From contig NZ_SJOF01000007.1 of the NCBI RefSeq assembly GCF_004331255.1, positions 62,001 to 126,000 on the forward strand: DNA of 64,000 nucleotides. The letters run 5' to 3'. The translations under genes and the position numbers were made by a program. Under the pieces are notes generated by a model. The model was not told the origin of the DNA. It saw nothing but the letters and a program-made list of their open reading frames with translations, and did no database searches. This document shows, piece after piece, positions 46,000 through 56,658 of this stretch (its first letter is position 1; each line of letters begins with the position of its first letter). The DNA is from Acinetobacter sp. ANC 4173. GTDB taxonomy: Bacteria > Pseudomonadota > Gammaproteobacteria > Pseudomonadales > Moraxellaceae.

Positions 46000-46442
46000 G
46001 TCGTCTGACCATCACAGCTTGTTGTTGAAGTACGACTATTAGTATTCGTAATTTTTAAGTTACAACCGACTAAGTTACTAGAATCTTTTGCTGTTGCTAT
46101 TAATTCATAGCCTTTGCCGCTATCCACCGTTTTACTTGAAAACTCAAAAATATCTGACTTGCTGGCAGACCATTGCGGAAAAGCCGAACTAGCGTTTAAT
46201 GCACTAGCACTTGCATAATCTTGATTAGGATAGGATAGATTTCTTTGATAATAGTTTTCAAATACCAAGCTTAATGAGACAAGATCAGCCTGAGCAGCTT
46301 TAATATTCGCTCGCTTAATATAACTTTGGTACGAAGGGAGAGCTATTGCTGCCAAAATAGCAACAATTACAATGGTTACCATAAGTTCTATAAGAGTAAA
46401 GCCTGAAATTCTGTTTGGTTTATATTTAAATATTTGATACAT
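45993..46442 (-). CDS. PilE-like type IV pilin
   Basis: A 149-residue type IVa pilin, first gene of the operon. The leader is cut after G14 (PNRISG/FTLIELMVTIVIVAI) and Glu at +5 is present. The sequence IKRANIKAAQADLVSLS and the paired cysteines near the C terminus (VGCNLKI and TSCDGQ) form the usual pilin C-terminal loop. It resembles the PilE minor pilins more than the major PilA of Acinetobacter. The promoter must lie in the 700-base gap upstream. Confidence 0.87.
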   Translation of the reverse strand: MYQIFKYKPNRISGFTLIELMVTIVIVAILAAIALPSYQSYIKRANIKAAQADLVSLSLVFENYYQRNLSYPNQDYASASALNASSAFPQWSASKSDIFEFSSKTVDSGKGYELIATAKDSSNLVGCNLKITNTNSRTSTTSCDGQTTW

Positions 46443-46822
46443 GTGAAATTTACATATGTTTTTTTGTAAATGGTTAAACTTATCACATTTTTGTATGTTT
46501 TTTGATAAAAATTTATACCAATTGGCAAAAAATTAATTCTCATTTAATAATATTTCACCTAATTATCAGTTAAATACTGTTAAAAACTCTGTGCTGCTTC
46601 AAAAGGAAAGGTTATACCTGACAGTCCAAGCCATCATTTATGAGGATGATTATTGAGAAAATACCCTATGAGCGCTTGAGTTGTTTTAGCTTGCTTTGAT
46701 TAAAGTAGAGTTCAAAAACTTATCTAAATCTCATTTCATCATTGTTTTATTTATTTTTTTCATAAACCCCATGAGCTATCTCAACCAAACGGTTTGAGCT
46801 TTTTTTCTCACTTCAAGAGGTG

Positions 46823-46930
46823 TTATCTCATTTGTCTTTCTAAGAGTAGCACGGAAAAATTTTCCCTCATGTCATCGTTCGACAATATAGGATTTATTTT
46901 TGTGGTGGCTCGGACTGCAAAACCTATCAT
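46823..46930 (-). pseudogene. Short open frame, possible gene fragment
   Basis: From the ATG at 46930 the minus strand encodes 35 residues (MIGFAVRATTKINPILSNDD, then a segment ending LLLERQMR) and a TAA. The frame stays open about 15 codons further upstream without a start. There is no ribosome site. It may be a remnant of a larger gene; no family is recognised. Confidence 0.3.
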
Positions 46931-46991
46931 ATCTGCATTTCGATAGATGGCTTGGCTTGCCCTTTTTTTACCAATTCAATAACATCAACAT

Positions 46992-47099
46992 TAGACCTGT
47001 TGAGTGCCATTTCAGACTAAATCTACAAGTTAGACATTTGTATTTTTAATCTGAAATTGCTTAACAGTCTACATCCGTATTTCTTAATACTGGTTAAAT
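46992..47099. repeat. Right copy of 108-bp direct repeat
   Basis: It matches 41437-41544 with three differences and the same length. It lies 55 bases after the tamB stop, that is, in the natural downstream spacer of tamB. Confidence 0.92.
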
Positions 47100-47153
47100 T
47101 CAAAATAATGCATTTAAAAACAATATTTTATAATAAAATAAAGTGTCCATTAC

Positions 47154-50100
47154 CTAGAAACGCCAGTTATAGAAGAAATCTACAGCACGATCGACTGACT
47201 GGCTCGCTTCCAAATACAATTTTTGATTGATTTGATAACGTAATGTTAATTTGTTGACTGGTGTAAACACACCGACCCCATAACGAATATACAAATCTGG
47301 GGTTAGATACCCCGTCACACTCACTTGAGTATCATCACCTGTACCTTGAGCATCTAGCGCCAAACCGCTTAAACCAAAGGATTGCCCCAACTGATTAGTA
47401 AAGGCTCTTGTTCCACCCAAGCCCATACTAATACCAGCAGCGGCAATAGTGTTATTCACATCTGACTTAAATGTCTCGGACTGATTAATATTATTCGCAC
47501 CTTCATTAATACGTCCTGTAACCAACGCATTCATTGCTTCTTGTTCAGTCAAATTACCATCATTGTAGACCTGAATATTTGGATTGCTTGCTGTACCTGT
47601 GATTCGAACCCCAACTATTGTTCCTTGTATGGTTTTATTGGTATCTACATCTAATGTTGGATTTGCCAAAGGACCATTGAAACGTGCAATTGCACGATTT
47701 AGATCTAGACTCTGTCCATAGGCTTCAATTTTAACCTTTTGACTTACACCAATCGCACCATTCGCCCGCATTGCAGTTTCAATGCCACGTTGTGATAAAT
47801 ATAAGCGTCCAATCAATGGAATACGGCTATTAAAACCTTGAAATACGACCTGTTTACCTAAATTAATCATCACATCAGCTTTAATATCCCAAGGACGTGC
47901 TGACTTTAAGATTGCCAACTGATCTTGTCCCTCGTGTACAATTCGCACATCAGAAGAGACATCCACTACAGGTGCAGAAGATTCAGGCATCGAGATTAAC
48001 GCACGCGGAACGTCAACCTTACCTTTTAATACTAATTTTTTCTGGAAAGGCATAACATCCAAACTGAAGTCTGGGGTAACTAATGCCGTAATTAACGGTG
48101 CTTGGCGAATTAATAAATTATCGCCTTTTAAATGCAGTTGAATACGCGGCTCATTTTTCCAGTCTAGATTTCCTGTAAGTAAGCCAACACCTTGTCCGCT
48201 GTTAAATGCCCCATTAATAGTTGCATGGTCATTCTGAATGGAAGAATAAACTTGAACGTTGGTTAAATTAATAGGTAGTGAAATCATACTGATCACACCA
48301 TCTTTTAAACGCATTTCGCCTTTTAAGCGTGGTTCCAAAAGCTCGCCACCAATTTTCCCTGCAAAAGAAAGTGTTCCACTTAAAGTACGGATATCTTTTA
48401 TAAATGGTTTAAAGACTTTTAGTTGCACTTCATTAAACGCAATCTCTCCTTGCATTGGCTTATTTGCCTTGAAAGGGTCAATAATTACATTGGTATAACC
48501 CGTACCAATTTCAGGTGCTTTTACATCTAAACGAAGCTGTAGTCCTTGCGCAACACTTTTCGCATTCACTGAAATTTCGTCATATCTCAATGACGATGCC
48601 GTATCTTGAGGATCTTCAGCAGCAATCCCAATAATACCCTGCCGTGATACCATTCTCGCATCGATTTTTGGTTTACTGCCTTGTGCCCAAGCTGCTTTCG
48701 CATAACCATTGGCTCTTCCTGTAATTGCCAGACCTTCTGGCATAAACGCGGCGAAGTCATTTAAGTCGAGGTTTTTGGTCACAAAAGAGATATTGCCTTT
48801 GGCTTTACTGATTCGGATGGGTTGATCGAAACATAATTCACTTTGCTGACTTGCCCAACAATGTGCTCCTACAAATAATTCTGCCGTATTTTGATTGAAC
48901 ACCACCGAAGCATTCTGACGTTGTACCAAACGTACGCGAACTGAGTCAAAGTCACCCTTTTGAATCTGACCTAACCATGAATTATTACCATTAAACCCAC
49001 CAGCAAGCTGTACATAAAAATTACTAAATCGGTTGTTACCTTCAACTTTTAATACATGTGCTTTTCTTGTACCAGCAAGTGAGACAACACCATGCTGGAT
49101 TTCTCTATTACCGCTTCGTAAATTTGTCATTTCTGCTTTAAGCAATGTTGGCGTTGTTTCAGAAGTTGGCAATTGACCTTGTACGCGTAATTTTTGCATA
49201 CTCAGAATATTACCCACTCTAAAATCATCAACTGCCAGATTTGCCGTTGCCTGCAAACGCGGTTGCGACTGTATATTGAGATAACCATAAGCTCTACCTC
49301 TTAAGCCACCATACAGCTCATACAATGCAGGCGCATTAATTTTAAGCCGTAAGTTTTGTGCATTGCCTGTCGCTTGAATTTGGTTGTTTGCATAAGACAT
49401 ATACAAATTATTGGCTTCAAATTGCTGAGGTAAAAAGCCTTTTTGATTATTATTTAATACCAAAGCCAAATTACCTGTACCACGCACAGGCTTATTATTT
49501 ATATAACCCGCCACATTTAATTTCTGAATATTGATACGTTTAAGTGCATCAGACCAAAACCCTTCCGTTTGCACAATACCAGATATTTCGCCACGAACCG
49601 TGGAAACAAAATACTGTGGCTTAAAGCGAACCAGTGAAGCATTAATATTCCATCCAATACCCTTACTTAAATCGACTTTACCTTGTGCAAGAATTTTACC
49701 TGCAGCGCCATCATGTTGAAATTGATCAATTTTTAGAAGTAGAGGTGTACCAGAAATTTTAACCTTTAACAGCCCACTACTTTCTTTGATCTTGCTCGAT
49801 TTTAAGGCACCATCATAATTTACGGCGAAACTTTTGAAGCCACCACCTGCTTTCACATCATGAAAGAGAACCGCTACAGTACTTTTACCTGTCAGCTGTA
49901 CCGTTTCTTGTTGAGCCTGTTGCGGTAAATGCCCAATCAGGTTAATTGCTTTAAGCTCAATAATATGTTGATTCGGTTTTGCATATCCGCTCGCCTGTAT
50001 TTGACCATTGACTAAATCAACTGGTGCAGCGGCAACAACAGTTTGTGGATTAAAATCTTGTGCTTTGACATTGGCATTCCATTTCAATTGGGTTTTATCT

Positions 50101-51674
50101 GTAGGCAAAATAACATTCGCCTGCCCACTCAAACTTCCTTTATTGGCAACATAACTAAAACTTGGCACCTTTAATATATTTTTCTTAATATTGAGTTGCG
50201 CCTTATATTGGCCTACTGGAAGTAACGCCGATTCATGCTGACCAATCGCCGCAGAAACCACTACATTTTGCTGACCTTCGATTAAGCGAAGTTGAACATC
50301 ACCTGAATCACTTTTTAGCCATCCAATATAAGGCATCGCACGGTCAATATTTTTCCATGCAACATCAAGCAACATTGGTTGAGGTTGTTTCGGTTTCGCT
50401 TCATTCTGGTTTAATTTTAAATTCCAAGTTTCATATTGATCAAAATCAACCAAACCTGTCAGATGTAACCCTTTTTCTAAACGACCAGTCGAAGCAATTT
50501 TTGCATCGAGGCTTGGTGGCAAGAAATCTTTAACTACTTGTGGAATTAACTTATCTTTAGGGTTAATTTTATTTAAATGTCCCTGCACATCCCAATGTAC
50601 ATGCTTTTCCCAACTGACTAGACCTTTGGCATCAACCGTTCCATTCATCACTTGACCTTTAAACTGGTCAATATTCAGTTGATGCACCAAGTCGGTATGC
50701 ATGGCAGCAGTATATTTGCCTTTTGGAAGATTCTGTCCCGTTAAATCAGTCGATAATCCGAGATTAAGACGTTGTATATTCCCTTGATAACGAAGGACAC
50801 CTGCTTGAGTAAATAATTTTTGATCGGTCAGTAACGGCCAGTGATACTTTTCAAGCTGTAACTCTCCAAACATAGGAACATGACTACGTACGGGATGCAC
50901 GACTCCCCAACCTGAAAGTAAATCAGGTGTATTGGTCGCAAATCCAGCTGTAATCGTATCTAAACTTCCTTTCGCTACAACCTGAATATCATGTATGTTT
51001 AGACTATGATTTAATGCAGGAATATTCACTATCGCTTTGGCATGTAATGGATATTTACCCTGAAAATCCATGTTTCCAGTCGCATTTTTAATGGCTAGAT
51101 AGCCCATATGCGCACTAGAGTCCTCAAACTCTAATTTAGTGTTGGACCAAAGTGCTTCATTTAACTCAATATCCTTAAAATTCACAAAGGCCGCATGTGT
51201 TTTAATCAATAAATGATCGACATCGGCATGATCTAAACGAAGGGTAAATGGCAATTTAATTTCTTTAAACTTAAAAGGCTCATTACTCGGTGGCGTTTTG
51301 GTGATGACCTGTAAATTACGGACATCGGCACTATATAGATGAACTTCTTTATGAACTAAAGCCCTCCACCCCAAAGTCACTTCTGCACGATCAATCTTTA
51401 CATCTACCACCGACAAGGTCACCAAAATATTTTTTAAAATAATGCCTTTTAAAAGATTACCACCTTCATATTCATAATGAATAATCTGTTGACGTTCCAA
51501 CACACGATTCAGGAGAAACTTACTTCCTTTGTCGGTCGAAAACATGATAGCGAAAGCAGATACAAGCAAAATCACCAAAAGAAGCAGCGTTAAAAGTACA
51601 CTCCTCATAACACGACGCTTTTTAGGCAATGGTGATTCGGGTAATTCTTGTTTTTGCTGTTCTACTTCAGCCAT
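47154..51674 (-). CDS. tamB: Translocation and assembly module subunit TamB
   Basis: TamB is a very long inner-membrane-anchored periplasmic protein that spans towards the outer membrane. It works with TamA in outer-membrane protein insertion and, as an AsmA-like bridge protein, in lipid transport. The 1506 residues start with a basic cytoplasmic part (KKRRVMR) and one helix (about 25-48), continue as repetitive beta structure and end in the DUF490 domain. The last residues are NWRF, a typical outer-membrane-type ending. It follows tamA by 30 bases. The length is somewhat above that of E. coli TamB. Confidence 0.93.
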   Translation of the reverse strand: MAEVEQQKQELPESPLPKKRRVMRSVLLTLLLLVILLVSAFAIMFSTDKGSKFLLNRVLERQQIIHYEYEGGNLLKGIILKNILVTLSVVDVKIDRAEVTLGWRALVHKEVHLYSADVRNLQVITKTPPSNEPFKFKEIKLPFTLRLDHADVDHLLIKTHAAFVNFKDIELNEALWSNTKLEFEDSSAHMGYLAIKNATGNMDFQGKYPLHAKAIVNIPALNHSLNIHDIQVVAKGSLDTITAGFATNTPDLLSGWGVVHPVRSHVPMFGELQLEKYHWPLLTDQKLFTQAGVLRYQGNIQRLNLGLSTDLTGQNLPKGKYTAAMHTDLVHQLNIDQFKGQVMNGTVDAKGLVSWEKHVHWDVQGHLNKINPKDKLIPQVVKDFLPPSLDAKIASTGRLEKGLHLTGLVDFDQYETWNLKLNQNEAKPKQPQPMLLDVAWKNIDRAMPYIGWLKSDSGDVQLRLIEGQQNVVVSAAIGQHESALLPVGQYKAQLNIKKNILKVPSFSYVANKGSLSGQANVILPTDKTQLKWNANVKAQDFNPQTVVAAAPVDLVNGQIQASGYAKPNQHIIELKAINLIGHLPQQAQQETVQLTGKSTVAVLFHDVKAGGGFKSFAVNYDGALKSSKIKESSGLLKVKISGTPLLLKIDQFQHDGAAGKILAQGKVDLSKGIGWNINASLVRFKPQYFVSTVRGEISGIVQTEGFWSDALKRINIQKLNVAGYINNKPVRGTGNLALVLNNNQKGFLPQQFEANNLYMSYANNQIQATGNAQNLRLKINAPALYELYGGLRGRAYGYLNIQSQPRLQATANLAVDDFRVGNILSMQKLRVQGQLPTSETTPTLLKAEMTNLRSGNREIQHGVVSLAGTRKAHVLKVEGNNRFSNFYVQLAGGFNGNNSWLGQIQKGDFDSVRVRLVQRQNASVVFNQNTAELFVGAHCWASQQSELCFDQPIRISKAKGNISFVTKNLDLNDFAAFMPEGLAITGRANGYAKAAWAQGSKPKIDARMVSRQGIIGIAAEDPQDTASSLRYDEISVNAKSVAQGLQLRLDVKAPEIGTGYTNVIIDPFKANKPMQGEIAFNEVQLKVFKPFIKDIRTLSGTLSFAGKIGGELLEPRLKGEMRLKDGVISMISLPINLTNVQVYSSIQNDHATINGAFNSGQGVGLLTGNLDWKNEPRIQLHLKGDNLLIRQAPLITALVTPDFSLDVMPFQKKLVLKGKVDVPRALISMPESSAPVVDVSSDVRIVHEGQDQLAILKSARPWDIKADVMINLGKQVVFQGFNSRIPLIGRLYLSQRGIETAMRANGAIGVSQKVKIEAYGQSLDLNRAIARFNGPLANPTLDVDTNKTIQGTIVGVRITGTASNPNIQVYNDGNLTEQEAMNALVTGRINEGANNINQSETFKSDVNNTIAAAGISMGLGGTRAFTNQLGQSFGLSGLALDAQGTGDDTQVSVTGYLTPDLYIRYGVGVFTPVNKLTLRYQINQKLYLEASQSVDRAVDFFYNWRF

Positions 51675-51704
51675 AACCTTCTCAAGTACAAATTAAGTTA
51701 AATT

Positions 51705-54476
51705 TTAAAGTGGTGAACCAATAAAGAAATGCACCCGGATTGGATGGTTTTCATCCGAAATACCCGATGCAATATCTATACGTAAAGGTCCAATTGGAGA
51801 TGCCCAACGAATACCTACACCAACGCTATATTCTGTATCGTTACTAAAATTTTTATCATAAGCATTACCAAAGTCACTAAATAATGCTGCACGCCACCCA
51901 TCTTTAAATTGATAGTTATATTCGAGTGAACCAACTGCTAAAGCTTGCCCGCCAATTTTATAACCATCCACTTCGGGCGTTAAACTCTTATAGTCAAAAC
52001 CACGAATAGATTGATCTCCACCCGCAAAATACCGAAGATTATAAGGAATTTTATTAAAGTCTTCAGTCACGATATAGCCCAAGTCACTACGGCCTATAAA
52101 CTGGTGATCATTATTTTCACCTAAGGAATAAATGAATCGCCAGCCTGCATTTAATATTGCCATATTTGCATCAGATAAAAGCGCTTCACTTCCAACTTCC
52201 ACTTTATAAATTTGTCGGAAGCCCTTGGTTGGATTTACCCGCTTATCTGAATCTACGCGTGAAGCCTCATAACCTGCCAGCAACGATTGTTGCTCCGTAT
52301 CCGAACTCGCTAAGAAGGCATCAGGAATATCACTTTCATCGATTACCCCATTTTGACTTAGGCGATCCAATCGATAACGCAAACCAAATGTATGCTGCCA
52401 ATTGCCCACGGAGCGCTTAATAATACGATCTGCTCCGACAACTGCAGATTCGATGGTTAAGCTATTACCCTGAGCCACACCATCTCGTTCTTCACGCTCG
52501 TATCCACCGACTAAACTAATATAATCATTTAATGGATGGTTATATGGAATGTTATAGCGGGTATCCACCGCTTGTCGAATCTGCGATAACTCTAAGTTCG
52601 CATCAAATGAGTGACCTCTTGAGTTCACAATAGCTCGACGATAGGTCGTTCTTAATCTTGCACCTGTATCAGACCCCCAGCCTAAACCAACTTCAGCATT
52701 ATTTAAGCGATCTGCATTTAAGGTCACAATTACTGGTACTTTTTTCTCATCACGTGCTTGTATTTTCAGTCGCTCATCTTCTTCTAAACGGGATTCTTGA
52801 GCGGCTCTTTGCTGTTTAATATCAGGATCAAGTTCCTTATCATTTGCACCAGCGAATTGATCTTCATTGACAACAGATTGCGTCACTTCCTTCGCAGAAT
52901 TTATGTCGTTTTGGTCTTGAACTTTTAAATCGCTACTTGCAATTTTTTCTTGATCAACTAAGGCTTGTAAATCTGGTGGAAGCTCTAAAGGCAGTTCAAC
53001 TGGGTCAGGACGTACTGCATCAACCAAGGTATAGTTAAAATAACGTGAATTGGCTAAGTTATTTGCCAAAGTATTCACACGCCACAATGCATAATCCGCA
53101 CCATCTTCCCATGGCACCATCATTTTCAAGATGTCCATATCCAATGGGAAAGGTTTAGCAGGATCACTCATACGGAATTCTACGTCAGCGAGCTTGTAAC
53201 GTTCACCCGTTTCAAATCGCAAATTAATATCAGCCAAATCTTGAGGCTGAGCAACCTTCACATCATGCAAGCGCCAATAGGCATCAAAATAACCGTTGTT
53301 TGTAGAAGCATCGACAATCCGTTTTTTTGTATATTCATACTGCCCGTGATTGAACACATCCCCAATATCTAAGTCTGGTAACACACTAATGACTTGGAAC
53401 TGCGGACTATTTGCACCGACACCACTAAACTCAATATTCTGACTATTAACCAAGACGGGCATATTCGGTTTGATACTAACTTTGACACGGCTTTCGCTGG
53501 TTTTCTCAAACTGAAATTCAGCATGATAAAAACCTACGGCCTGAGCAGCTAAATTGGCTAAGCTTCTTAACTGGGGTAAGGCTGCATTAAAATCACCATA
53601 GGATTCCTGCGTAAAGCTAGACAGTTTCGCACCCACGTTATTTTTTAAATTTAAAAGTGCTTGTTGATATTCTTTATCTGGCAAATCTGAATTGGTATTT
53701 TGCGCATCCACTATGACGATTTCAGCCTTGATACGCAGCACTTTAGTCGAAGTTAGCTCGTTTTTAGACGGTCTTAACTTATAATACCAACGTTTAAAGA
53801 AGCTTTTTTCTTCTTCTACTGCTGGCTCAGTCACTAAGCCTAACTCTGGTAATGTTTTACCCGACTCATTGGCCTCTACGACAATTTTGCTGTCCGCCTG
53901 AATACGATTCATTAATTGATCGACATTTACTGGGGCCTGATTAATTTCGGTCAGTTCCTGCGGAGTCGGATTACGTATTACTACTTCTTGAGTCTGACCT
54001 GCGCGATATCTTTCTGCCTTAACTTTTGCTTCGTTCGCTACTTTATAAATTTCATTTGCCATACCCTGATCGACGGGTGTTTCAGGCAGCTCTTCTAAAT
54101 CGTCAAAGGCAATTGGCTTAAAGGCATCGATTTGACCAGTATGTTGGATTTGATCTTGGAGCATTACATAACTATCAGGTACTGAAACCTTATTTTGATA
54201 GTTTTCAACTTTTTCAAGTTGCTCAGCTCGGCTTAAATTCTGCGTCTGTGCTTCTGCTTGAATTTGTGCATTCAGCTCATCTTTAGCCGCCTGCTCAATA
54301 TGGGATGTGGCTGCATTTTCAGGTTGTGCCACACTCATCTCTTGAGCGAAGCCATGTTGGGCAAAAAACATTAAAAAAGCGCTCAAACACAAACTTTTAT
54401 TGGTATGATTCAACTCCAAGATAGAGTTCACACTTAGGGTTAAAGTCGACTTTTTAAAATTGGTTTTTACAAGCAT
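51705..54476 (-). CDS. tamA: TamA, BamA/Omp85-family outer membrane protein
   Basis: With the ATG at 54476 (TAGAG eight bases upstream) the product has about 923 residues. It has a signal sequence ending FAQHGFAQ, a Gln/Glu/Ala-rich region of some 200 residues, POTRA domains (about 250-560) and a C-terminal 16-strand barrel with QSIRGF and a final FFIGSPL. E. coli TamA has about 577 residues. The extra length is the N-terminal region and an acidic, Gln/Lys-rich linker before the barrel (near DINSAKEVTQSVV and EERLEEDERL-like sequence). The open frame goes on to 54620 without a better start. Confidence 0.88.
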   Translation of the reverse strand: MLVKTNFKKSTLTLSVNSILELNHTNKSLCLSAFLMFFAQHGFAQEMSVAQPENAATSHIEQAAKDELNAQIQAEAQTQNLSRAEQLEKVENYQNKVSVPDSYVMLQDQIQHTGQIDAFKPIAFDDLEELPETPVDQGMANEIYKVANEAKVKAERYRAGQTQEVVIRNPTPQELTEINQAPVNVDQLMNRIQADSKIVVEANESGKTLPELGLVTEPAVEEEKSFFKRWYYKLRPSKNELTSTKVLRIKAEIVIVDAQNTNSDLPDKEYQQALLNLKNNVGAKLSSFTQESYGDFNAALPQLRSLANLAAQAVGFYHAEFQFEKTSESRVKVSIKPNMPVLVNSQNIEFSGVGANSPQFQVISVLPDLDIGDVFNHGQYEYTKKRIVDASTNNGYFDAYWRLHDVKVAQPQDLADINLRFETGERYKLADVEFRMSDPAKPFPLDMDILKMMVPWEDGADYALWRVNTLANNLANSRYFNYTLVDAVRPDPVELPLELPPDLQALVDQEKIASSDLKVQDQNDINSAKEVTQSVVNEDQFAGANDKELDPDIKQQRAAQESRLEEDERLKIQARDEKKVPVIVTLNADRLNNAEVGLGWGSDTGARLRTTYRRAIVNSRGHSFDANLELSQIRQAVDTRYNIPYNHPLNDYISLVGGYEREERDGVAQGNSLTIESAVVGADRIIKRSVGNWQHTFGLRYRLDRLSQNGVIDESDIPDAFLASSDTEQQSLLAGYEASRVDSDKRVNPTKGFRQIYKVEVGSEALLSDANMAILNAGWRFIYSLGENNDHQFIGRSDLGYIVTEDFNKIPYNLRYFAGGDQSIRGFDYKSLTPEVDGYKIGGQALAVGSLEYNYQFKDGWRAALFSDFGNAYDKNFSNDTEYSVGVGIRWASPIGPLRIDIASGISDENHPIRVHFFIGSPL

Positions 54477-54677
54477 AGAATACTCTAAACTCATGATGGG
54501 TCTAATCAACAGCCCTTCGTATTTGTAATGAAAAGTTTGAAAATTATACTGGCTAAAGAACTCAATTTTATTGATTTTTTCACCACAGCATAGGACTAAA
54601 ATATCATACATGATTTTCATGGCTATTTTACCAGATGCTCACATTTCTTAATAAAACTTTATGAAGTTCACATTGTC

Positions 54678-55997
54678 ATGGAAAAAAAAGAACATCTTTT
54701 AAGCACTCGTCGTTTTTTACCGATGTTTCTGACTCAGTTTTTAGGCGCATTAAACGACAATGTTTATAAACAAGCCTTGTTGTTGGTAATTACCTATGGA
54801 TGGATTAATCAACAAAGTGCCAATATAAGTACCTTAAACAACCTCGCAGCGCTGTTGTTTATTCTGCCGTACTTCATCTTTTCAGCTACAGCGGGACAAA
54901 TTGCTGACAAATATGAACGTGCACGCTTGGTACGTGGCATTAAAATTCTTGAAATTCTCATCATGCTGATTGGTAGTGCCGGATTTTTACTTGGACATTT
55001 ATGGCTATTGTTACTCGCGCTGTTCCTGATGGGTACGCACTCAACCTTTTTTGGTCCTATTAAATATGCAATTTTGCCCGAAATATTAAAACCAAATGAA
55101 TTGATGTCGGGTAATGCCTTATTTCAATCGGGCACTTCAATGGCTATCTTAATTGGTATGATCTTGGGTGGTGCAGTTATTTCTGCTTCAGATGGTAATT
55201 TACTCTGGATTAGCTTGACGATCGTTACGATTGCAATTTTGGGTTATCTCTCTAGCCGTTTTATTCTAAAGCAGAATGTCAGCACACCTGATTTAAAGAT
55301 TGATTGGAACTTTTTCAGAACCAGTTTTCAAACATTAAAGTATGCCAAAAGCATTCCGCTCATTTATTTGGTGCTATTGGGGAACTCTTGGTATTGGTTT
55401 TATGGAGCAACTTATTTAACCCAAATCCCGCAACTAACGCAGCAAAATTTACATGCATCTGAAAATGTCGTCAGTCTTCTATTGACCTTTTTCTCTGTAG
55501 GAATCGGTATTGGTTCATTGTTATGTCGCAGAATTGGTGGCACAGAAGTTAATTTAAAAATGGTTCCAATTGGCGCCATTGGCTTAACGGTATTTGCCTT
55601 ATATTTGGCTGCCAGTCTCGCTTTTGTTCCCGTACGCACGGGTGAACTGCTACATCTTGCCGATGTATTCCAGCAAGGTTGGAGTTATTACCATGTCATG
55701 TTGGCGGTTACTCTGCTTGGAATTAGCGGAGGTTTTTACATTGTGCCACTGTATGCCATGATGCAAGCACATTCGCCTCGATCTCACCGTGCACGCGTTG
55801 TTGCTGCAAATAACATCTTAAATGCTGTATTTATGGTCAGTTCGGCTATTTTTTCCATTATCATTTTAAGTATTTTAAAAATTGATATTAAAATATTGTT
55901 CTGCATTACTGCTGTACTGAGTGCGATATTTAGCATTTGGCTACTGGTTCGTCTAAAACCACTACTCACCACAGCTCAAGTCTCTTTAGAGGATTAA
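54678..55997 (+). CDS. MFS transporter, LplT-like
   Basis: A 439-residue major facilitator protein. It begins with FLPMFLTQFLGALNDNVYKQ, the segment shared with LplT lysophospholipid transporters, and has GQIADKYERARLVRGIK as the MFS loop 2-3 motif. LplT flips lysophosphatidylethanolamine into the cytoplasm for re-acylation. The usual fused or adjacent acyltransferase (Aas) is not here. It is divergent from tamA and is followed four bases later by coq7. Confidence 0.82.
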   Translation: MEKKEHLLSTRRFLPMFLTQFLGALNDNVYKQALLLVITYGWINQQSANISTLNNLAALLFILPYFIFSATAGQIADKYERARLVRGIKILEILIMLIGSAGFLLGHLWLLLLALFLMGTHSTFFGPIKYAILPEILKPNELMSGNALFQSGTSMAILIGMILGGAVISASDGNLLWISLTIVTIAILGYLSSRFILKQNVSTPDLKIDWNFFRTSFQTLKYAKSIPLIYLVLLGNSWYWFYGATYLTQIPQLTQQNLHASENVVSLLLTFFSVGIGIGSLLCRRIGGTEVNLKMVPIGAIGLTVFALYLAASLAFVPVRTGELLHLADVFQQGWSYYHVMLAVTLLGISGGFYIVPLYAMMQAHSPRSHRARVVAANNILNAVFMVSSAIFSIIILSILKIDIKILFCITAVLSAIFSIWLLVRLKPLLTTAQVSLED

Positions 55998-56001
55998 CCC
56001 T

Positions 56002-56637
56002 ATGCGTCACTATACGGGCATTGATAAGCTCATTAACTCTTTTGACCAAGCACTTCGTAGTCTCGTGCCAGGGACGACAGCAGCTCAGCGAGAAAATCCC
56101 GCTGTTCCTGAAGAAACGCAATTGGCTGTAAGTGAAGCACGTCATGTAGCAGGACTCATGCGTGTCAACCATAGTGGTGAAGTGTGTGCTCAAGCGTTAT
56201 ATCATGGGCAAGCCCTCACTGCGAAGTTACCGAATGTCCGCCGTGAAATGGAAAAAGCCGCTCTTGAAGAGCAAGATCATCTAGCATGGTGTGAAGACCG
56301 CTTAAAAGAACTCGATAGCCATACCAGCTTACTCAATCCAATCTGGTATAGCTTGTCCTTTGGGATGGGGGCACTGGCTGGTATTGCAGGTGACAAATAC
56401 AGTCTAGGTTTTGTGGCTGAAACTGAACGCCAAGTCAGCCTGCATTTACAGCACCATATTAGTCAACTGCCTGCACAAGACAACCGTTCACGTAAAATTC
56501 TAGAACAAATGAATGAAGATGAGCTGCATCATCGTGATACCGCACTCAATGCAGGTGGTGTAGATTTGCCTATGCCTGTTCGCATGACCATGACCGCCAT
56601 TTCAAAACTCATGACTAAAACCAGTTATTTTATTTAA
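56002..56637 (+). CDS. coq7: 5-demethoxyubiquinone hydroxylase (2-polyprenyl-3-methyl-6-methoxy-1,4-benzoquinone monooxygenase)
   Basis: Coq7 is the di-iron enzyme of the last hydroxylation in ubiquinone synthesis and replaces UbiF in many proteobacteria. Ligands are visible in HSGEVCAQALYHG, LEEQDHLAWC, ETERQVSLHLQHH and MNEDELHHRDTA. Length 211 is normal. The ATG has GAGGA about nine bases upstream and begins four bases after the transporter stop, so the two are one operon. Confidence 0.96.
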   Translation: MRHYTGIDKLINSFDQALRSLVPGTTAAQRENPAVPEETQLAVSEARHVAGLMRVNHSGEVCAQALYHGQALTAKLPNVRREMEKAALEEQDHLAWCEDRLKELDSHTSLLNPIWYSLSFGMGALAGIAGDKYSLGFVAETERQVSLHLQHHISQLPAQDNRSRKILEQMNEDELHHRDTALNAGGVDLPMPVRMTMTAISKLMTKTSYFI

Positions 56638-56658
56638 CTTACTCAATAGATTTTGCAG

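Larger units (their letters stand above)
46443..47153. other. Right flank of the pilin island
   Basis: This 710-base gap includes the promoter region of the pilin operon, a possible gene fragment (46823-46930), a weak plus-strand hairpin near 46775-46808 and the right copy of the 108-base repeat. Fragments look like decayed mobile or accessory DNA, but I could not name any element. Confidence 0.45.

Noticed and set aside
46773..46808. Plus-strand terminator in the right flank of the island
   Set aside because: The stem has a bulge and a mismatch, and no plus-strand gene lies upstream.
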